The position numbers and the translations under genes are program-made. Of a stretch of DNA of 22,585 bases, positions 16,807-22,585 are shown piece after piece; position 1 is the stretch's first letter; each line of letters opens with the position of its first letter. The notes beneath the pieces are model-generated. The model ran no database searches. It saw nothing but the letters and a program-made list of their open reading frames with translations, and was not told where the DNA came from. This DNA comes from Citromicrobium sp. GTDB taxonomy: Bacteria; Pseudomonadota; Alphaproteobacteria; Sphingomonadales; Sphingomonadaceae. Location: positions 1 to 22,585 of the forward strand of contig PAVA01000078.1 in the NCBI GenBank assembly GCA_002712945.1, read 5' to 3'.

Positions 16807-17342
16807 AGACCCGTGTTGCAGTGATTGCCGCAATCGCCGTCTCGCTGGCCGCCTGCCAGCAGGCGCCCGCCGACGGCACCGCCGACGAACCGGCCACCGA
16901 AAACGAAGCGCCGCTGGAGCCGAGCGTCCCCGACGAAGAGCCGGACCTCGAAGCGGAGCCTGCCGCGCCCGAAGCCGCGGGAGCGCCCAAGCTCGGCTAT
17001 GCCGGGCCGATTCCGATGCCGATCAAAATCGGCACCAATGGTTCGGACATGGATTCCTGCGCCAGCTACGGCGAGGTTTCCGGCCTCGATCCCGAAGGCG
17101 ACAATTACCTGTCGGTCCGCGACGCGCCGAGCACCGAGGTCAAGGAGCGCGACCGGCTCGATGCAGGGCAGGGCGTGCATGTCTGCGCGGAATCGAACGG
17201 TTGGTACGGCGTCGTCTACGACAAGGCGGACGCAGCGCGCGACTGCGGAACCGACAGCCCGGTGCCGACCCCGCGCAACTATACCGGCCCCTGCGCGCAA
17301 GGCTGGGTCAGCAGCAAGTTCGTGACCATCGTAGCGGGGTGA
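16803..17342 (+). CDS. SH3-domain lipoprotein
   Basis: A 179-aa secreted lipoprotein. The start at 16803 (ATGA overlap with the E2 stop) gives a clean lipoprotein signal, [18 protein letters not shown], with lipobox LAAC; an in-frame upstream ATG at 16776 lies inside E2 and would spoil it. An acidic, Pro/Ala/Glu-rich spacer (residues 20-58) precedes a bacterial SH3-like domain near 85-140 ([19 protein letters not shown], then [16 protein letters not shown]) and a conserved-looking end with GWVSSKFV. Four cysteines in the mature globular part could form disulfides. SH3b domains often bind cell-wall peptides; the actual ligand is unknown. The next gene's ATG overlaps its stop. Confidence 0.82.
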   Translation: MKTRVAVIAAIAVSLAACQQAPADGTADEPATENEAPLEPSVPDEEPDLEAEPAAPEAAGAPKLGYAGPIPMPIKIGTNGSDMDSCASYGEVSGLDPEGDNYLSVRDAPSTEVKERDRLDAGQGVHVCAESNGWYGVVYDKADAARDCGTDSPVPTPRNYTGPCAQGWVSSKFVTIVAG

Positions 17343-17797
17343 TGGTCGGCGCGCCAGATATCTCCTCTCCCCTGGCGGGAGAGGAAGGGGCCCGCGCGCG
17401 TCAGCGCGTGGGAAGGAGAGGGGGCTCGCATGACCTCGGTCAGCTTGCCCGTAACCTCCGCCGTGGTTCGACCGACGCCGAACGCAAGGTGTGGAATCAC
17501 CTCCGGGGCAAGCGCCTCCTCGGCCAAAAGTTCAAACGCCAGGAGCAGATCGGAGACTATATCGTCGATTTCGTATGTTTCAGGCAGCGGCTGATCATCG
17601 AAGTCGATGGGTCGCAGCACGCGGAGAGCGCCGAAGACCGCGCGCGTGATACATGGCTCGAATCGCAAGGTTTTCAGGTGCTACGCTTCTGGAACAACGA
17701 GGTACTGGAGAACGAGGATGGTGTAGTCGCGACGATTGCTGTCGCGCTCCAGCCCCCTCTCCCCAACCCCTCTCCCACAAGGGGAGAGGGGCCATGA
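17342..17797 (+). CDS. DUF559 (PD-(D/E)XK-like) endonuclease-domain protein
   Basis: A DUF559-family protein of about 151 aa, related to very-short-patch-repair-type nucleases; no activity has been shown for most members. The core is clear: TDAERKVWNHLRGKRLLGQK, then IGDYIVDFVCFRQRLIIEVD with the likely catalytic Asp and Glu, and DGSQHAE...RDTWLESQGFQVLRFWNNEV. The start is uncertain: ATG at 17342 overlaps the upstream stop (TGATG); a GTG at 17408 would be nearer the core. The first 28 codons and the C-terminal tail PLPNPSPTRGEGP are translated from palindromic repeat DNA. The stop overlaps the thioesterase start by 4 nt. It looks like an insertion into a pre-existing gene pair. Confidence 0.75.
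   Translation: MVGAPDISSPLAGEEGARARQRVGRRGGSHDLGQLARNLRRGSTDAERKVWNHLRGKRLLGQKFKRQEQIGDYIVDFVCFRQRLIIEVDGSQHAESAEDRARDTWLESQGFQVLRFWNNEVLENEDGVVATIAVALQPPLPNPSPTRGEGP
17364..17421. repeat. Palindromic repeat at the 5' end of the DUF559 gene
   Basis: CCTCTCCC-CTGGC-GGGAGAGG (17364-17384) is a perfect 8-bp hairpin. It is followed by CGCGC-GTCA-GCGCG (17395-17408) and a GGAGAGG arm (17415-17421) that pairs with the first CCTCTCC. Sequence of this kind also bounds the 3' end of the gene. Confidence 0.7.
17767..17791. repeat. Palindromic hairpin at the 3' end of DUF559, containing the thioesterase RBS
   Basis: CCCCTCTCCC (17767-17776) pairs perfectly over 10 bp with GGGAGAGGGG (17782-17791) around a 5-nt loop. 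The purine-rich 3' arm is the only Shine-Dalgarno-like sequence before the ATG at 17794, two nt away, so the thioesterase RBS lies within the stem. Ribosomes finishing DUF559 would open it. Confidence 0.7.
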
Positions 17798-18201
17798 CTG
17801 ATCGCCAACCCCAAATCCGCGTCACCGCGATGCCGACCGACATGAACCCCTATGGGGGCGTGTTCGGCGGATGGCTAATGAGCCAGATGGCGCTGGGCGC
17901 AGGGTCGCTCGCCAGCCGCGAAGGGCAGGGCCGCGCCAACGTGGTCGCCGCAACCGATTTCGGCTTCCCCGCCGCGATGGCGCTGGGCGACGAGTTGAAT
18001 GTCTATTGCGAGATCCTGCGCGAGGGAAACACCTCGATCACCATCGCCGCCGAAGGCATCGCACGCACCCGGCACGGCGAGGAAACCAAGCTGGTGTGCA
18101 AGGGCACCTTCGTCTTCGTGCTGGCGGACGATGACGGCAACCCGCGCCCCGTGCGGATGCAGGGTGCCGCAGCGCAGCCCGTCTCGGACAATGAGGGTTG
18201 A
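17794..18201 (+). CDS. Acyl-CoA thioesterase, YciA-like hotdog protein
   Basis: A 135-aa single hotdog-fold protein of the YciA/BACH type, which hydrolyses acyl-CoA thioesters in the cytoplasm. The helix motif GGVFGGWLMSQM is plain, followed by strands VVAATDFGFPAAMALGDELN, ITIAAEGIART and KGTFVFVLADDDG. In YciA the residue after MSQM is the catalytic Asp; here it is Ala (MSQMALGAG). Another residue may serve, or the protein may be a divergent paralogue. The start at 17794 is preferred over upstream in-frame codons because it opens the conserved N-terminus (RVTAMPTDMNPYGG) and overlaps the DUF559 stop. Confidence 0.85.
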   Translation: MTDRQPQIRVTAMPTDMNPYGGVFGGWLMSQMALGAGSLASREGQGRANVVAATDFGFPAAMALGDELNVYCEILREGNTSITIAAEGIARTRHGEETKLVCKGTFVFVLADDDGNPRPVRMQGAAAQPVSDNEG

Positions 18202-18361
18202 GGCGCTGTCCTACTCGGGCGCGAGCAGGCATGGTCGCCCGATGGCTGCCCCCTGCTTCACCATCCCCTCGATCCGTCGCCGCGCGGCGTGCGACCGGAA
18301 CGGATTTCACCCCCTGAACACTGTGTCAGGTGTGTCAGGCAAACAGGATCAAGAGGCTTGA
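18202..18361. other. 160-nt intergenic stretch before lpdA with a 9-nt tandem repeat
   Basis: No gene is confidently seen here. A perfect tandem repeat TGTGTCAGG (18322-18330, 18331-18339) lies 22 nt before the lpdA start and could be an operator. On the minus strand, from about 18298 to 18211, there is an open stretch reading IEGMVKQGAAIGRPCLLAPE with a stop after it but no full-length gene behind it; it may be a gene remnant or chance. Confidence 0.35.
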
Positions 18362-19774
18362 ATGGCTGAGAAATACGACCTTATCGTGCTGGGCAGCGGG
18401 CCGGGCGGCTATGTCGCGGCAATCCGGGGTGCGCAGCTGGGCCTGAAGGTCGCCATCGTGGAGCGCGAACTGCTCGGCGGCATCTGCCTCAACTGGGGCT
18501 GCATCCCGACCAAGGCGCTGCTCCGCTCCGCCGAAATCCTCCACTACGCGCAGCATGCGAAGGATTACGGGCTGAAGATCGCGGGCGAAATCGAGGCCGA
18601 TCTGGACGCGGTGGTCAAGCGCAGCCGTGGCGTCGCGAAACAGCTCAACCAGGGCGTCACGCACCTGATGAAGAAGAACAAGATCGCCGTGCATATGGGC
18701 GAGGGCAAGCTGACGGGCCCGACTTCGCTCACCGTGAAAGGCGAGAAGGGTGAGGAAAAGCTCGAAGCCAAGCACATCATCGTCGCCACCGGCGCGCGCG
18801 CGCGCGACCTGCCTTTCGCCAAGGCCGACGGAAAGCGCGTGTGGACCTACCGCCACGCCATGACGCCCTCCGAAATGCCGAAGAAGCTGCTGGTGATCGG
18901 CAGCGGCGCCATCGGGATCGAGTTCGCCAGCTTCTACAACGATATGGGCTGTGAGGTTACGGTCGTCGAAATGCTCGACCGGATCGTGCCGGTCGAGGAC
19001 AAGGACGTGTCCGCCTTCCTCCAGAAGAGCCTCACCAAGCAGGGCATGACGATCATGACCGGTGCGGGCGTCGAGGACATCAAGACCTCCGCCAAGGGCG
19101 TGAAGGCCAAGATCAAGGACAAGGACGGCAAGGTGAGCGAGCAGGATTTCAGCCACTGCATCGTCGCCATCGGGATCGTCCCCAATACCGAGGATATCGG
19201 GCTCGAAAAGCTGGTCGAGCTGGACAAGGGCTTCATCCAGATCGACCCCTACGGGCGCACCAAATCGAAGGGCCTGTGGGCCATCGGCGACTGCACGCCC
19301 GGCCCGTGGCTGGCGCACAAGGCGAGCCACGAGGGCGTGACCGCTGCCGAAGCCATCGCGCAGGAGCTGGGCAACAAGGATGTCCACCCGCACCCGCTGA
19401 ATCGCAACAACATCCCGGGCTGCACCTATTGCCACCCGCAGATCGCCAGCGTGGGCCTGACCGAGGCCAAGGCGAAGGAAGCGGGTTACGATGTGAAGGC
19501 AGGCACCTTCCCCTTCATCGGCAACGGCAAGGCCATCGCGCTGGGCGAGGCGGAAGGCTTCACCAAGACCGTATTCGACGCCAAGACCGGCGAACTGCTG
19601 GGCGCACACATGGTCGGCGCGGAAGTGACCGAGATGATCCAGGGCTTCGTCGTCGGCAAGACGCTGGAGACCACCGAGGCGGAACTGATGCAGAGCATCT
19701 TCCCACACCCCACGATCAGCGAGAGCATGCACGAAAGCGTGCTCGCGAGCTATGGTCGGGTGATCCACGTCTGA
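18362..19774 (+). CDS. lpdA: Dihydrolipoyl dehydrogenase (E3)
   Basis: E3 (470 aa) is the FAD-dependent disulfide oxidoreductase that reoxidises dihydrolipoamide on E2 and reduces NAD+. Seen: the FAD-binding motif GSGPGG (11-16), the redox pair C42/C47 in GGICLNWGCIPTKALL, a NAD-binding motif (VIGSGAIGIEFASFYNDMG), the second FAD motif WAIGDCTPGPWLAHKASHEG, and the dimer-interface catalytic motif HPTISE with H449. Length and all catalytic residues fit the family. It probably serves the E2 encoded about 1.5 kb upstream. A purine-rich AAGAGG (18350-18355) precedes the ATG. Confidence 0.97.
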   Translation: MAEKYDLIVLGSGPGGYVAAIRGAQLGLKVAIVERELLGGICLNWGCIPTKALLRSAEILHYAQHAKDYGLKIAGEIEADLDAVVKRSRGVAKQLNQGVTHLMKKNKIAVHMGEGKLTGPTSLTVKGEKGEEKLEAKHIIVATGARARDLPFAKADGKRVWTYRHAMTPSEMPKKLLVIGSGAIGIEFASFYNDMGCEVTVVEMLDRIVPVEDKDVSAFLQKSLTKQGMTIMTGAGVEDIKTSAKGVKAKIKDKDGKVSEQDFSHCIVAIGIVPNTEDIGLEKLVELDKGFIQIDPYGRTKSKGLWAIGDCTPGPWLAHKASHEGVTAAEAIAQELGNKDVHPHPLNRNNIPGCTYCHPQIASVGLTEAKAKEAGYDVKAGTFPFIGNGKAIALGEAEGFTKTVFDAKTGELLGAHMVGAEVTEMIQGFVVGKTLETTEAELMQSIFPHPTISESMHESVLASYGRVIHV

Positions 19775-19805
19775 AACCAGCAGGCTCGTGGCTCGTTGGG
19801 CCGGT

Positions 19806-20006
19806 ATGAGTGAAGAACGCAAGACGCCGCCACGCGGCGACAAGCCCGATGGCGAGAACGACAGCGAAGTGACGCACGAGCATCGCGCGCTGATGAACCA
19901 GGGGTCGGCCGATCCGGAGGACTACCCGGAAGAGGACCGCAAGGCGCAGTCGCTGGTCGACCCGAGCAAGAAGAATGGAGACAAGCGGCGCGAAAAGCCC
20001 GGCTGA
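19806..20006 (+). CDS. Small hydrophilic hypothetical protein
   Basis: A 66-aa strongly hydrophilic, charged protein with no signal peptide or membrane segment. It is rich in Glu, Asp, Lys and Pro (SEERKTPPRGDKPDGEN near the start, SLVDPSKKNGDKRREKPG at the end). ATG at 19806 is chosen over a GTG 18 nt upstream because the conserved-looking charged sequence begins there, though neither has a strong ribosome-binding site. It follows lpdA by 31 nt on the same strand. It looks intrinsically disordered. The family is not recognised and no function is proposed. Confidence 0.55.
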   Translation: MSEERKTPPRGDKPDGENDSEVTHEHRALMNQGSADPEDYPEEDRKAQSLVDPSKKNGDKRREKPG

Positions 20007-20008
20007 TC

Positions 20009-20045
20009 GCGCCGCCTGTCCGGCTCACGTCACACGTTGCGGCGC
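20009..20045. terminator. Possible bidirectional stem-loop between convergent small genes
   Basis: GCGCCGC (20009-20015) pairs with GCGGCGC (20039-20045) across 23 nt that contain the end of the DUF1328 gene. There is no T run; this is a weak call. Confidence 0.25.
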
Positions 20046-20185
20046 AGGAATGCGATGATCGCCAGGATGATGAACACCACGAACAGGATGTAGGCGATGT
20101 TGGTTGCGCCCCCGGCGATACCGCCGAAGCCGAAGACGGCGGCGACCAGCGCGATGATCAGGAAAATGACGGCCCAGCGAAGCAT
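20030..20185 (-). CDS. DUF1328 small membrane protein
   Basis: A 51-aa membrane peptide of the DUF1328 (YtjA-like) family, function unknown. It has the canonical start [20 protein letters not shown], the motif [17 protein letters not shown] and a second hydrophobic segment ending in the basic tail LRRNV, so two membrane spans are expected. The start at 20185 is chosen because GGGGAG lies 7 nt upstream on the minus strand and because family members begin MLRWA. An upstream in-frame ATG (20200) lacks such a site. It converges on the small hydrophilic gene. Confidence 0.88.
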   Translation of the reverse strand: MLRWAVIFLIIALVAAVFGFGGIAGGATNIAYILFVVFIILAIIAFLRRNV

Positions 20186-20192
20186 CGGATTT

Positions 20193-20198
20193 CTCCCC
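20193..20198 (-). promoter_or_regulatory. Ribosome-binding site of the DUF1328 gene
   Basis: GGGGAG on the minus strand, 7 nt before the ATG at 20185. It decides between two in-frame start codons. Confidence 0.7.
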
Positions 20199-20296
20199 AT
20201 GATGATCACCCCGATATGCCGGGCAGGGCGGCGCGGGCCCGCTCTTAACAAAGATCAAGCGCTGGACCCCGCTGCGGTCGGCTGATGGGCCGGGTC

Positions 20297-21232
20297 TTAC
20301 AGCTTCGCCAACTGCTCGAGCGCGGCGTTGCCGAGCGGTTCCAGCCGCTGGTCCTGTGACGAGACCGCGACTGCATAGACCTCGAGCAGGAAGGCGCGCA
20401 GATTGTGCTGCCGGGCCAGCTGGTCGAGCAGCGCCTCGCCGCGTGCATCTGCGTGCCGGGGCACCTTGCTCGTCATCTGATCGAGCATCTCCGGCCAGTC
20501 GAGCCCAGCCGCATTGTCATGGCGCGCAATGTACAGCAGCGCGCGTGCAAGACGGCGGGGCTCGCCATGGACATAGGGCTCGGCAGGGGAGACCTGCGAG
20601 GCGATGGCGTCGGCCATCCGCTCCAGCTGGTCGGCGCTGGTCCGCGGGTTGAGCGCCAGTTGCAGGATGAGGTCCGCCGAATGCGCCACGCTATGCCGCC
20701 AGCCCAGCTCCGCGTCGTAACCGCGGTAGTCCTCCACCCCTTCGAGAAACCCGACGGACGTGGTGACGAGGCCATCGAACTCGGCATCGTCGAGGAAGGT
20801 GGATATCCGGTCGACGCGCGCGACTTCGGCAAGCCCCAGCACCGCGAACGGTCGCACCACGCCCCGCTCGTCCGGCGCGGAGAGCCGCTCGGTAAAGGTA
20901 TCGACCAGCATCATCAGCGTCGCCCGGTCCACCGCATCGCGCCGCAGAATCGCGCTGAGCCCGGCAAAGCCGATATCGTCGCGCAGAAACGGATCGTCGG
21001 CGGTCATCATGTCCGCCAGGGCAAGCACGGTCTGGTCGGGCGTGGGTGTCGGGAAGCCCTCTTCCCGCCATGCCGCAAGGTCCGCACGATCCGCCGAGCC
21101 GGGGCTCGATACGATGTCCACCGGCTCAGCCGCTACCGGAACGGCCACGTTTGCGCAGGCGAAAGCAGCGGCGAGGGCGAATGTCCGTCCGCCATGTGCT
21201 CGCTTCGGCATTCCTGACACGACCCCGATCAT
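20297..21232 (-). CDS. Exported DUF2785 domain protein
   Basis: A 311-aa protein with an N-terminal signal peptide (basic KRAHGGR, then a hydrophobic Ala-rich core and VAAEP cleavage region), so it is probably periplasmic. The body matches DUF2785: an LRDDIGFAGLSAIL-like block near residue 85 and the family hallmark ELGWRHSVAHSADLILQLAL near residue 175, inside an all-helical, repeat-like protein. Function is unknown. Start is ATG at 21232 or ATG seven codons later (21211); neither has a well-spaced ribosome-binding site. It lies 49 nt downstream of tRNA-Ser on the same strand and may be read from the tRNA promoter. Confidence 0.75.
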   Translation of the reverse strand: MIGVVSGMPKRAHGGRTFALAAAFACANVAVPVAAEPVDIVSSPGSADRADLAAWREEGFPTPTPDQTVLALADMMTADDPFLRDDIGFAGLSAILRRDAVDRATLMMLVDTFTERLSAPDERGVVRPFAVLGLAEVARVDRISTFLDDAEFDGLVTTSVGFLEGVEDYRGYDAELGWRHSVAHSADLILQLALNPRTSADQLERMADAIASQVSPAEPYVHGEPRRLARALLYIARHDNAAGLDWPEMLDQMTSKVPRHADARGEALLDQLARQHNLRAFLLEVYAVAVSSQDQRLEPLGNAALEQLAKL

Positions 21233-21281
21233 CCCCCACGCGGTAACGGGCAGGTTGCGAGTACCAGCCCTGGGCGAGTGG

Positions 21282-21368
21282 CGGACAGGGTGGGATTCGA
21301 ACCCACGGTGAGCGTGAACCCACGGCGGTTTTCAAGACCGCTGCCTTAAACCACTCGGCCACCTGTCC
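21282..21368 (-). tRNA. tRNA-Ser (anticodon UGA)
   Basis: The minus strand folds into a class II tRNA: acceptor stem GGACAGG/CCTGTCC, anticodon stem GCGGT/ACCGC around the loop CTTGAAA (anticodon TGA), a long variable arm, and T arm GTGGG-TTCGAAT-CCCAC. The discriminator base is G, as expected for serine. CCA is not encoded. It reads UCA and, by wobble, other UCN codons. Confidence 0.96.
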
Positions 21369-21380
21369 TTCGAGGGATGT

Positions 21381-21409
21381 CGGCTAGCGCCGAACGGCGG
21401 TATTGTCAC
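21381..21409 (-). promoter_or_regulatory. Putative promoter of tRNA-Ser
   Basis: On the minus strand, GTGACA (21409-21404) and TAGCCG (21386-21381) are separated by 17 nt, with the -10-like box 12 nt before the tRNA 5' end. The same geometry is seen in the upstream duplicate. The -10 match is weak by sigma-70 consensus. It overlaps a dyad, GTCACC-TGC-GGTGAC (21405-21419). Confidence 0.45.
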
Positions 21410-21444
21410 CTGCGGTGACGTCTCCGGCTTTCAGCCTCCGACTC

Positions 21445-21480
21445 CAAGACCGCTGCCTTAAACCACTCGGCCACCTGTCC
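21445..21480 (-). pseudogene. Truncated tRNA-Ser (5' half) duplicate
   Basis: The first 36 nt of the tRNA-Ser gene are repeated without a mismatch on the same strand, upstream of the intact gene. Identity extends 2 nt into the leader, 38 nt in all (21445-21482 versus 21333-21370). It ends inside the anticodon; the following sequence does not resemble a tRNA 3' half. A partial repeat of the promoter region accompanies it, so it is a decayed tandem duplication or an integration scar. Confidence 0.85.
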
Positions 21481-21492
21481 TTGTGCGTGCGT

Positions 21493-21521
21493 GGGCTAAC
21501 GCCTTGGCCGGGTTTTGTCAC
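21493..21521 (-). promoter_or_regulatory. Duplicated promoter before the tRNA-Ser fragment
   Basis: On the minus strand, GTGACA (21521-21516) and TAGCCC (21498-21493) are 17 nt apart and 12 nt from the fragment's 5' end, the same spacing as at the intact gene. It could transcribe the half-tRNA and continue into tRNA-Ser. Confidence 0.4.
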
Positions 21522-21595
21522 TCTCCGGCACGCTATCGAAATGCAGCGCGCCTAAGTCATTGGCGAGTCATATCGCTTGTGACAAACAGAAGCCC

Positions 21596-22585
21596 ATGAA
21601 AGCCATCCGATCGCTCCTCGCCGCCGCTGCCACCATCGCGGCGACCATTGCCAGCCCTGCGGCCGCGCAGGACATGCCCTTCGACGCCTATATGCAACTG
21701 GTCATCGCCAAGGCGCGGGCCGAGGGCGTGAGCGAGGAAACGATCCAGCGGATGACCAGGGATCTGACGCCGAACATGCGCGTGATCGAGCTCGACCAGT
21801 CCCAGCCCGGGTCGTCCTCCACCCCCGGCTACCCTCCGCTGCGGCCCTATCTCGACCGGCATGTCGATGCCGCGCGGATCAATGCCGGGCGGGCAGTCTA
21901 TAACGAGACCGCGCGGCTTCACGGCCAGATCCGCGGGCAATACGGCGTCCCGGCGGATATCATCATCGCGATCTGGGGCCACGAGACCAATTACGGCAGC
22001 TATCGGGGCAATTTCGACCTCGCCCGCTCGCTCGCAACGCTGGCATGGGAAGGTCGGCGGCGCGAGCTGTTCGAGAGCGAATTCATCGCGTTGCTCAAAG
22101 TGGCGGAGAAGGGCTATTCGCGTGATCGCCTGGTGGGCAGCTGGGCCGGGGCCTTCGGCAACCCGCAATTTCTGCCGAGCGTCTACCTGCGGCTCGCCAC
22201 CGATGGCGACGGCGACGGGATGGCGAACATCTTCACCAACCAGGCCGACACGATGGCGTCTATCGCGCGCTATTTCCAGGATGCGGGCTGGCGGCCCGGT
22301 ATTCCCTGGGGCGTGCGGGCGAGCGTGCCGAGCGGCTTCAACGTCGATGCCTACCGCACCAAGCTCACCGCGCCGGTATGCCCGCGCGTCCACGAGCGCC
22401 ACAGCCAGTGGAAGACCGTGGCCGAATGGCGCGCGCTCGGCGTCACCCCTTACAACAGCCTGCCATCCGATACGCTGGTGAGCCTGTTTCAGCCGGACGG
22501 GCCGGGTACGCCTGCCTGGCTGTTAACCTCAAATTATCGCGTTATCCTCGAATATAACTGCTCCAATTACTACGCCATGAGTGTG
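21596..22585 (+). CDS. Lytic murein transglycosylase (MltB-like), C-terminus beyond window
   Basis: The reading frame is open to the window end; 330 residues are visible. It is an SLT-type lytic transglycosylase of the MltB family that cleaves peptidoglycan glycan strands with formation of 1,6-anhydro ends. A signal peptide (MKAIRSLLAAAATIAATIAS, then PAAAQD) targets it to the periplasm; there is no lipobox cysteine. The catalytic glutamate is E130 in IWGHETNYG. GSWAGAFGNPQFLPSVY (181-197) matches the MltB signature, followed by DGDGDGMANIF. The product is close to complete: MltB-type domains are about 300 aa, so a C-terminal peptidoglycan-binding domain may follow outside the window. The start is supported by the signal peptide; no strong ribosome-binding site is seen. 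Confidence 0.92.
   Translation, partial: MKAIRSLLAAAATIAATIASPAAAQDMPFDAYMQLVIAKARAEGVSEETIQRMTRDLTPNMRVIELDQSQPGSSSTPGYPPLRPYLDRHVDAARINAGRAVYNETARLHGQIRGQYGVPADIIIAIWGHETNYGSYRGNFDLARSLATLAWEGRRRELFESEFIALLKVAEKGYSRDRLVGSWAGAFGNPQFLPSVYLRLATDGDGDGMANIFTNQADTMASIARYFQDAGWRPGIPWGVRASVPSGFNVDAYRTKLTAPVCPRVHERHSQWKTVAEWRALGVTPYNSLPSDTLVSLFQPDGPGTPAWLLTSNYRVILEYNCSNYYAMSV

Noticed and set aside
17653..17793. N-terminal extension of the thioesterase in frame with an ATG at 17653
   Set aside because: The extension overlaps the DUF559 core in another frame and the repeat hairpin; hotdog homology begins just after 17794.
20204..20240. FNR-like site (TTGATCTTTGTTAA on the minus strand, near 20240) upstream of DUF1328
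   Set aside because: Only three of five bases match in the second half-site, which is too weak to report as a feature.
21405..21419. GTCACC-TGC-GGTGAC hairpin as a terminator for tRNA-Ser region
   Set aside because: It lies upstream of the tRNA, has no T run and overlaps the putative -35 box, so an operator or chance dyad is more likely.

Overview
The window is high-GC (about two-thirds G+C by eye) chromosomal DNA from an alphaproteobacterium. The gene set and repeat style fit Sphingomonadales, most likely Erythrobacteraceae: PhaR, a MHS-type transporter, a TIGR03607-like patatin, a NifU-like scaffold next to CvpA, and a GTTC-N7-GTTC SOS box typical of alphaproteobacterial LexA. The taxon is inferred from proteins and motifs; no 16S gene is present. 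Almost the whole window is coding, with short intergenic gaps and many 4-nt stop/start overlaps.

Layout. Positions 1-1949 hold the 3' end of dnaK and all of dnaJ, separated by a strong stem-loop. Positions 2058-4376 (minus) encode a large patatin-like phospholipase. A divergent promoter region with a candidate LexA box leads into a long plus-strand run: radA, cvpA, a NifU/IscU-like scaffold, a MHS-family transporter with an extra loop domain, alanine racemase, phaR, a compact archaeal/eukaryote-like prolyl-tRNA synthetase, a DUF805 membrane protein and RNase R. A universal stress protein (minus) faces RNase R and is divergent from the pyruvate dehydrogenase E2 gene. E2 is followed by an SH3 lipoprotein, a DUF559 nuclease-like gene bounded by palindromes, a YciA-like thioesterase and dihydrolipoyl dehydrogenase (E3). 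E1 genes are not in the window. The right end has a small hydrophilic protein, a DUF1328 membrane peptide, a DUF2785 protein, tRNA-Ser(UGA) with a truncated upstream duplicate, and the first 330 codons of a lytic transglycosylase.

The most unusual content is repeat biology rather than a new gene cluster. Two related palindromic elements (about 76 and 72 nt) sit in the same reading phase inside the inter-domain linkers of the E2 gene. A DUF559 gene is inserted, with start and stop overlaps, between two genes and is bounded by GC-rich hairpins, the second of which contains the ribosome-binding site of the next gene. A third palindrome type lies between phaR and proS. The tRNA-Ser gene has an upstream copy of its promoter and 5' half that stops inside the anticodon. 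No CRISPR array, transposase, phage gene or recognisable defence island was seen.
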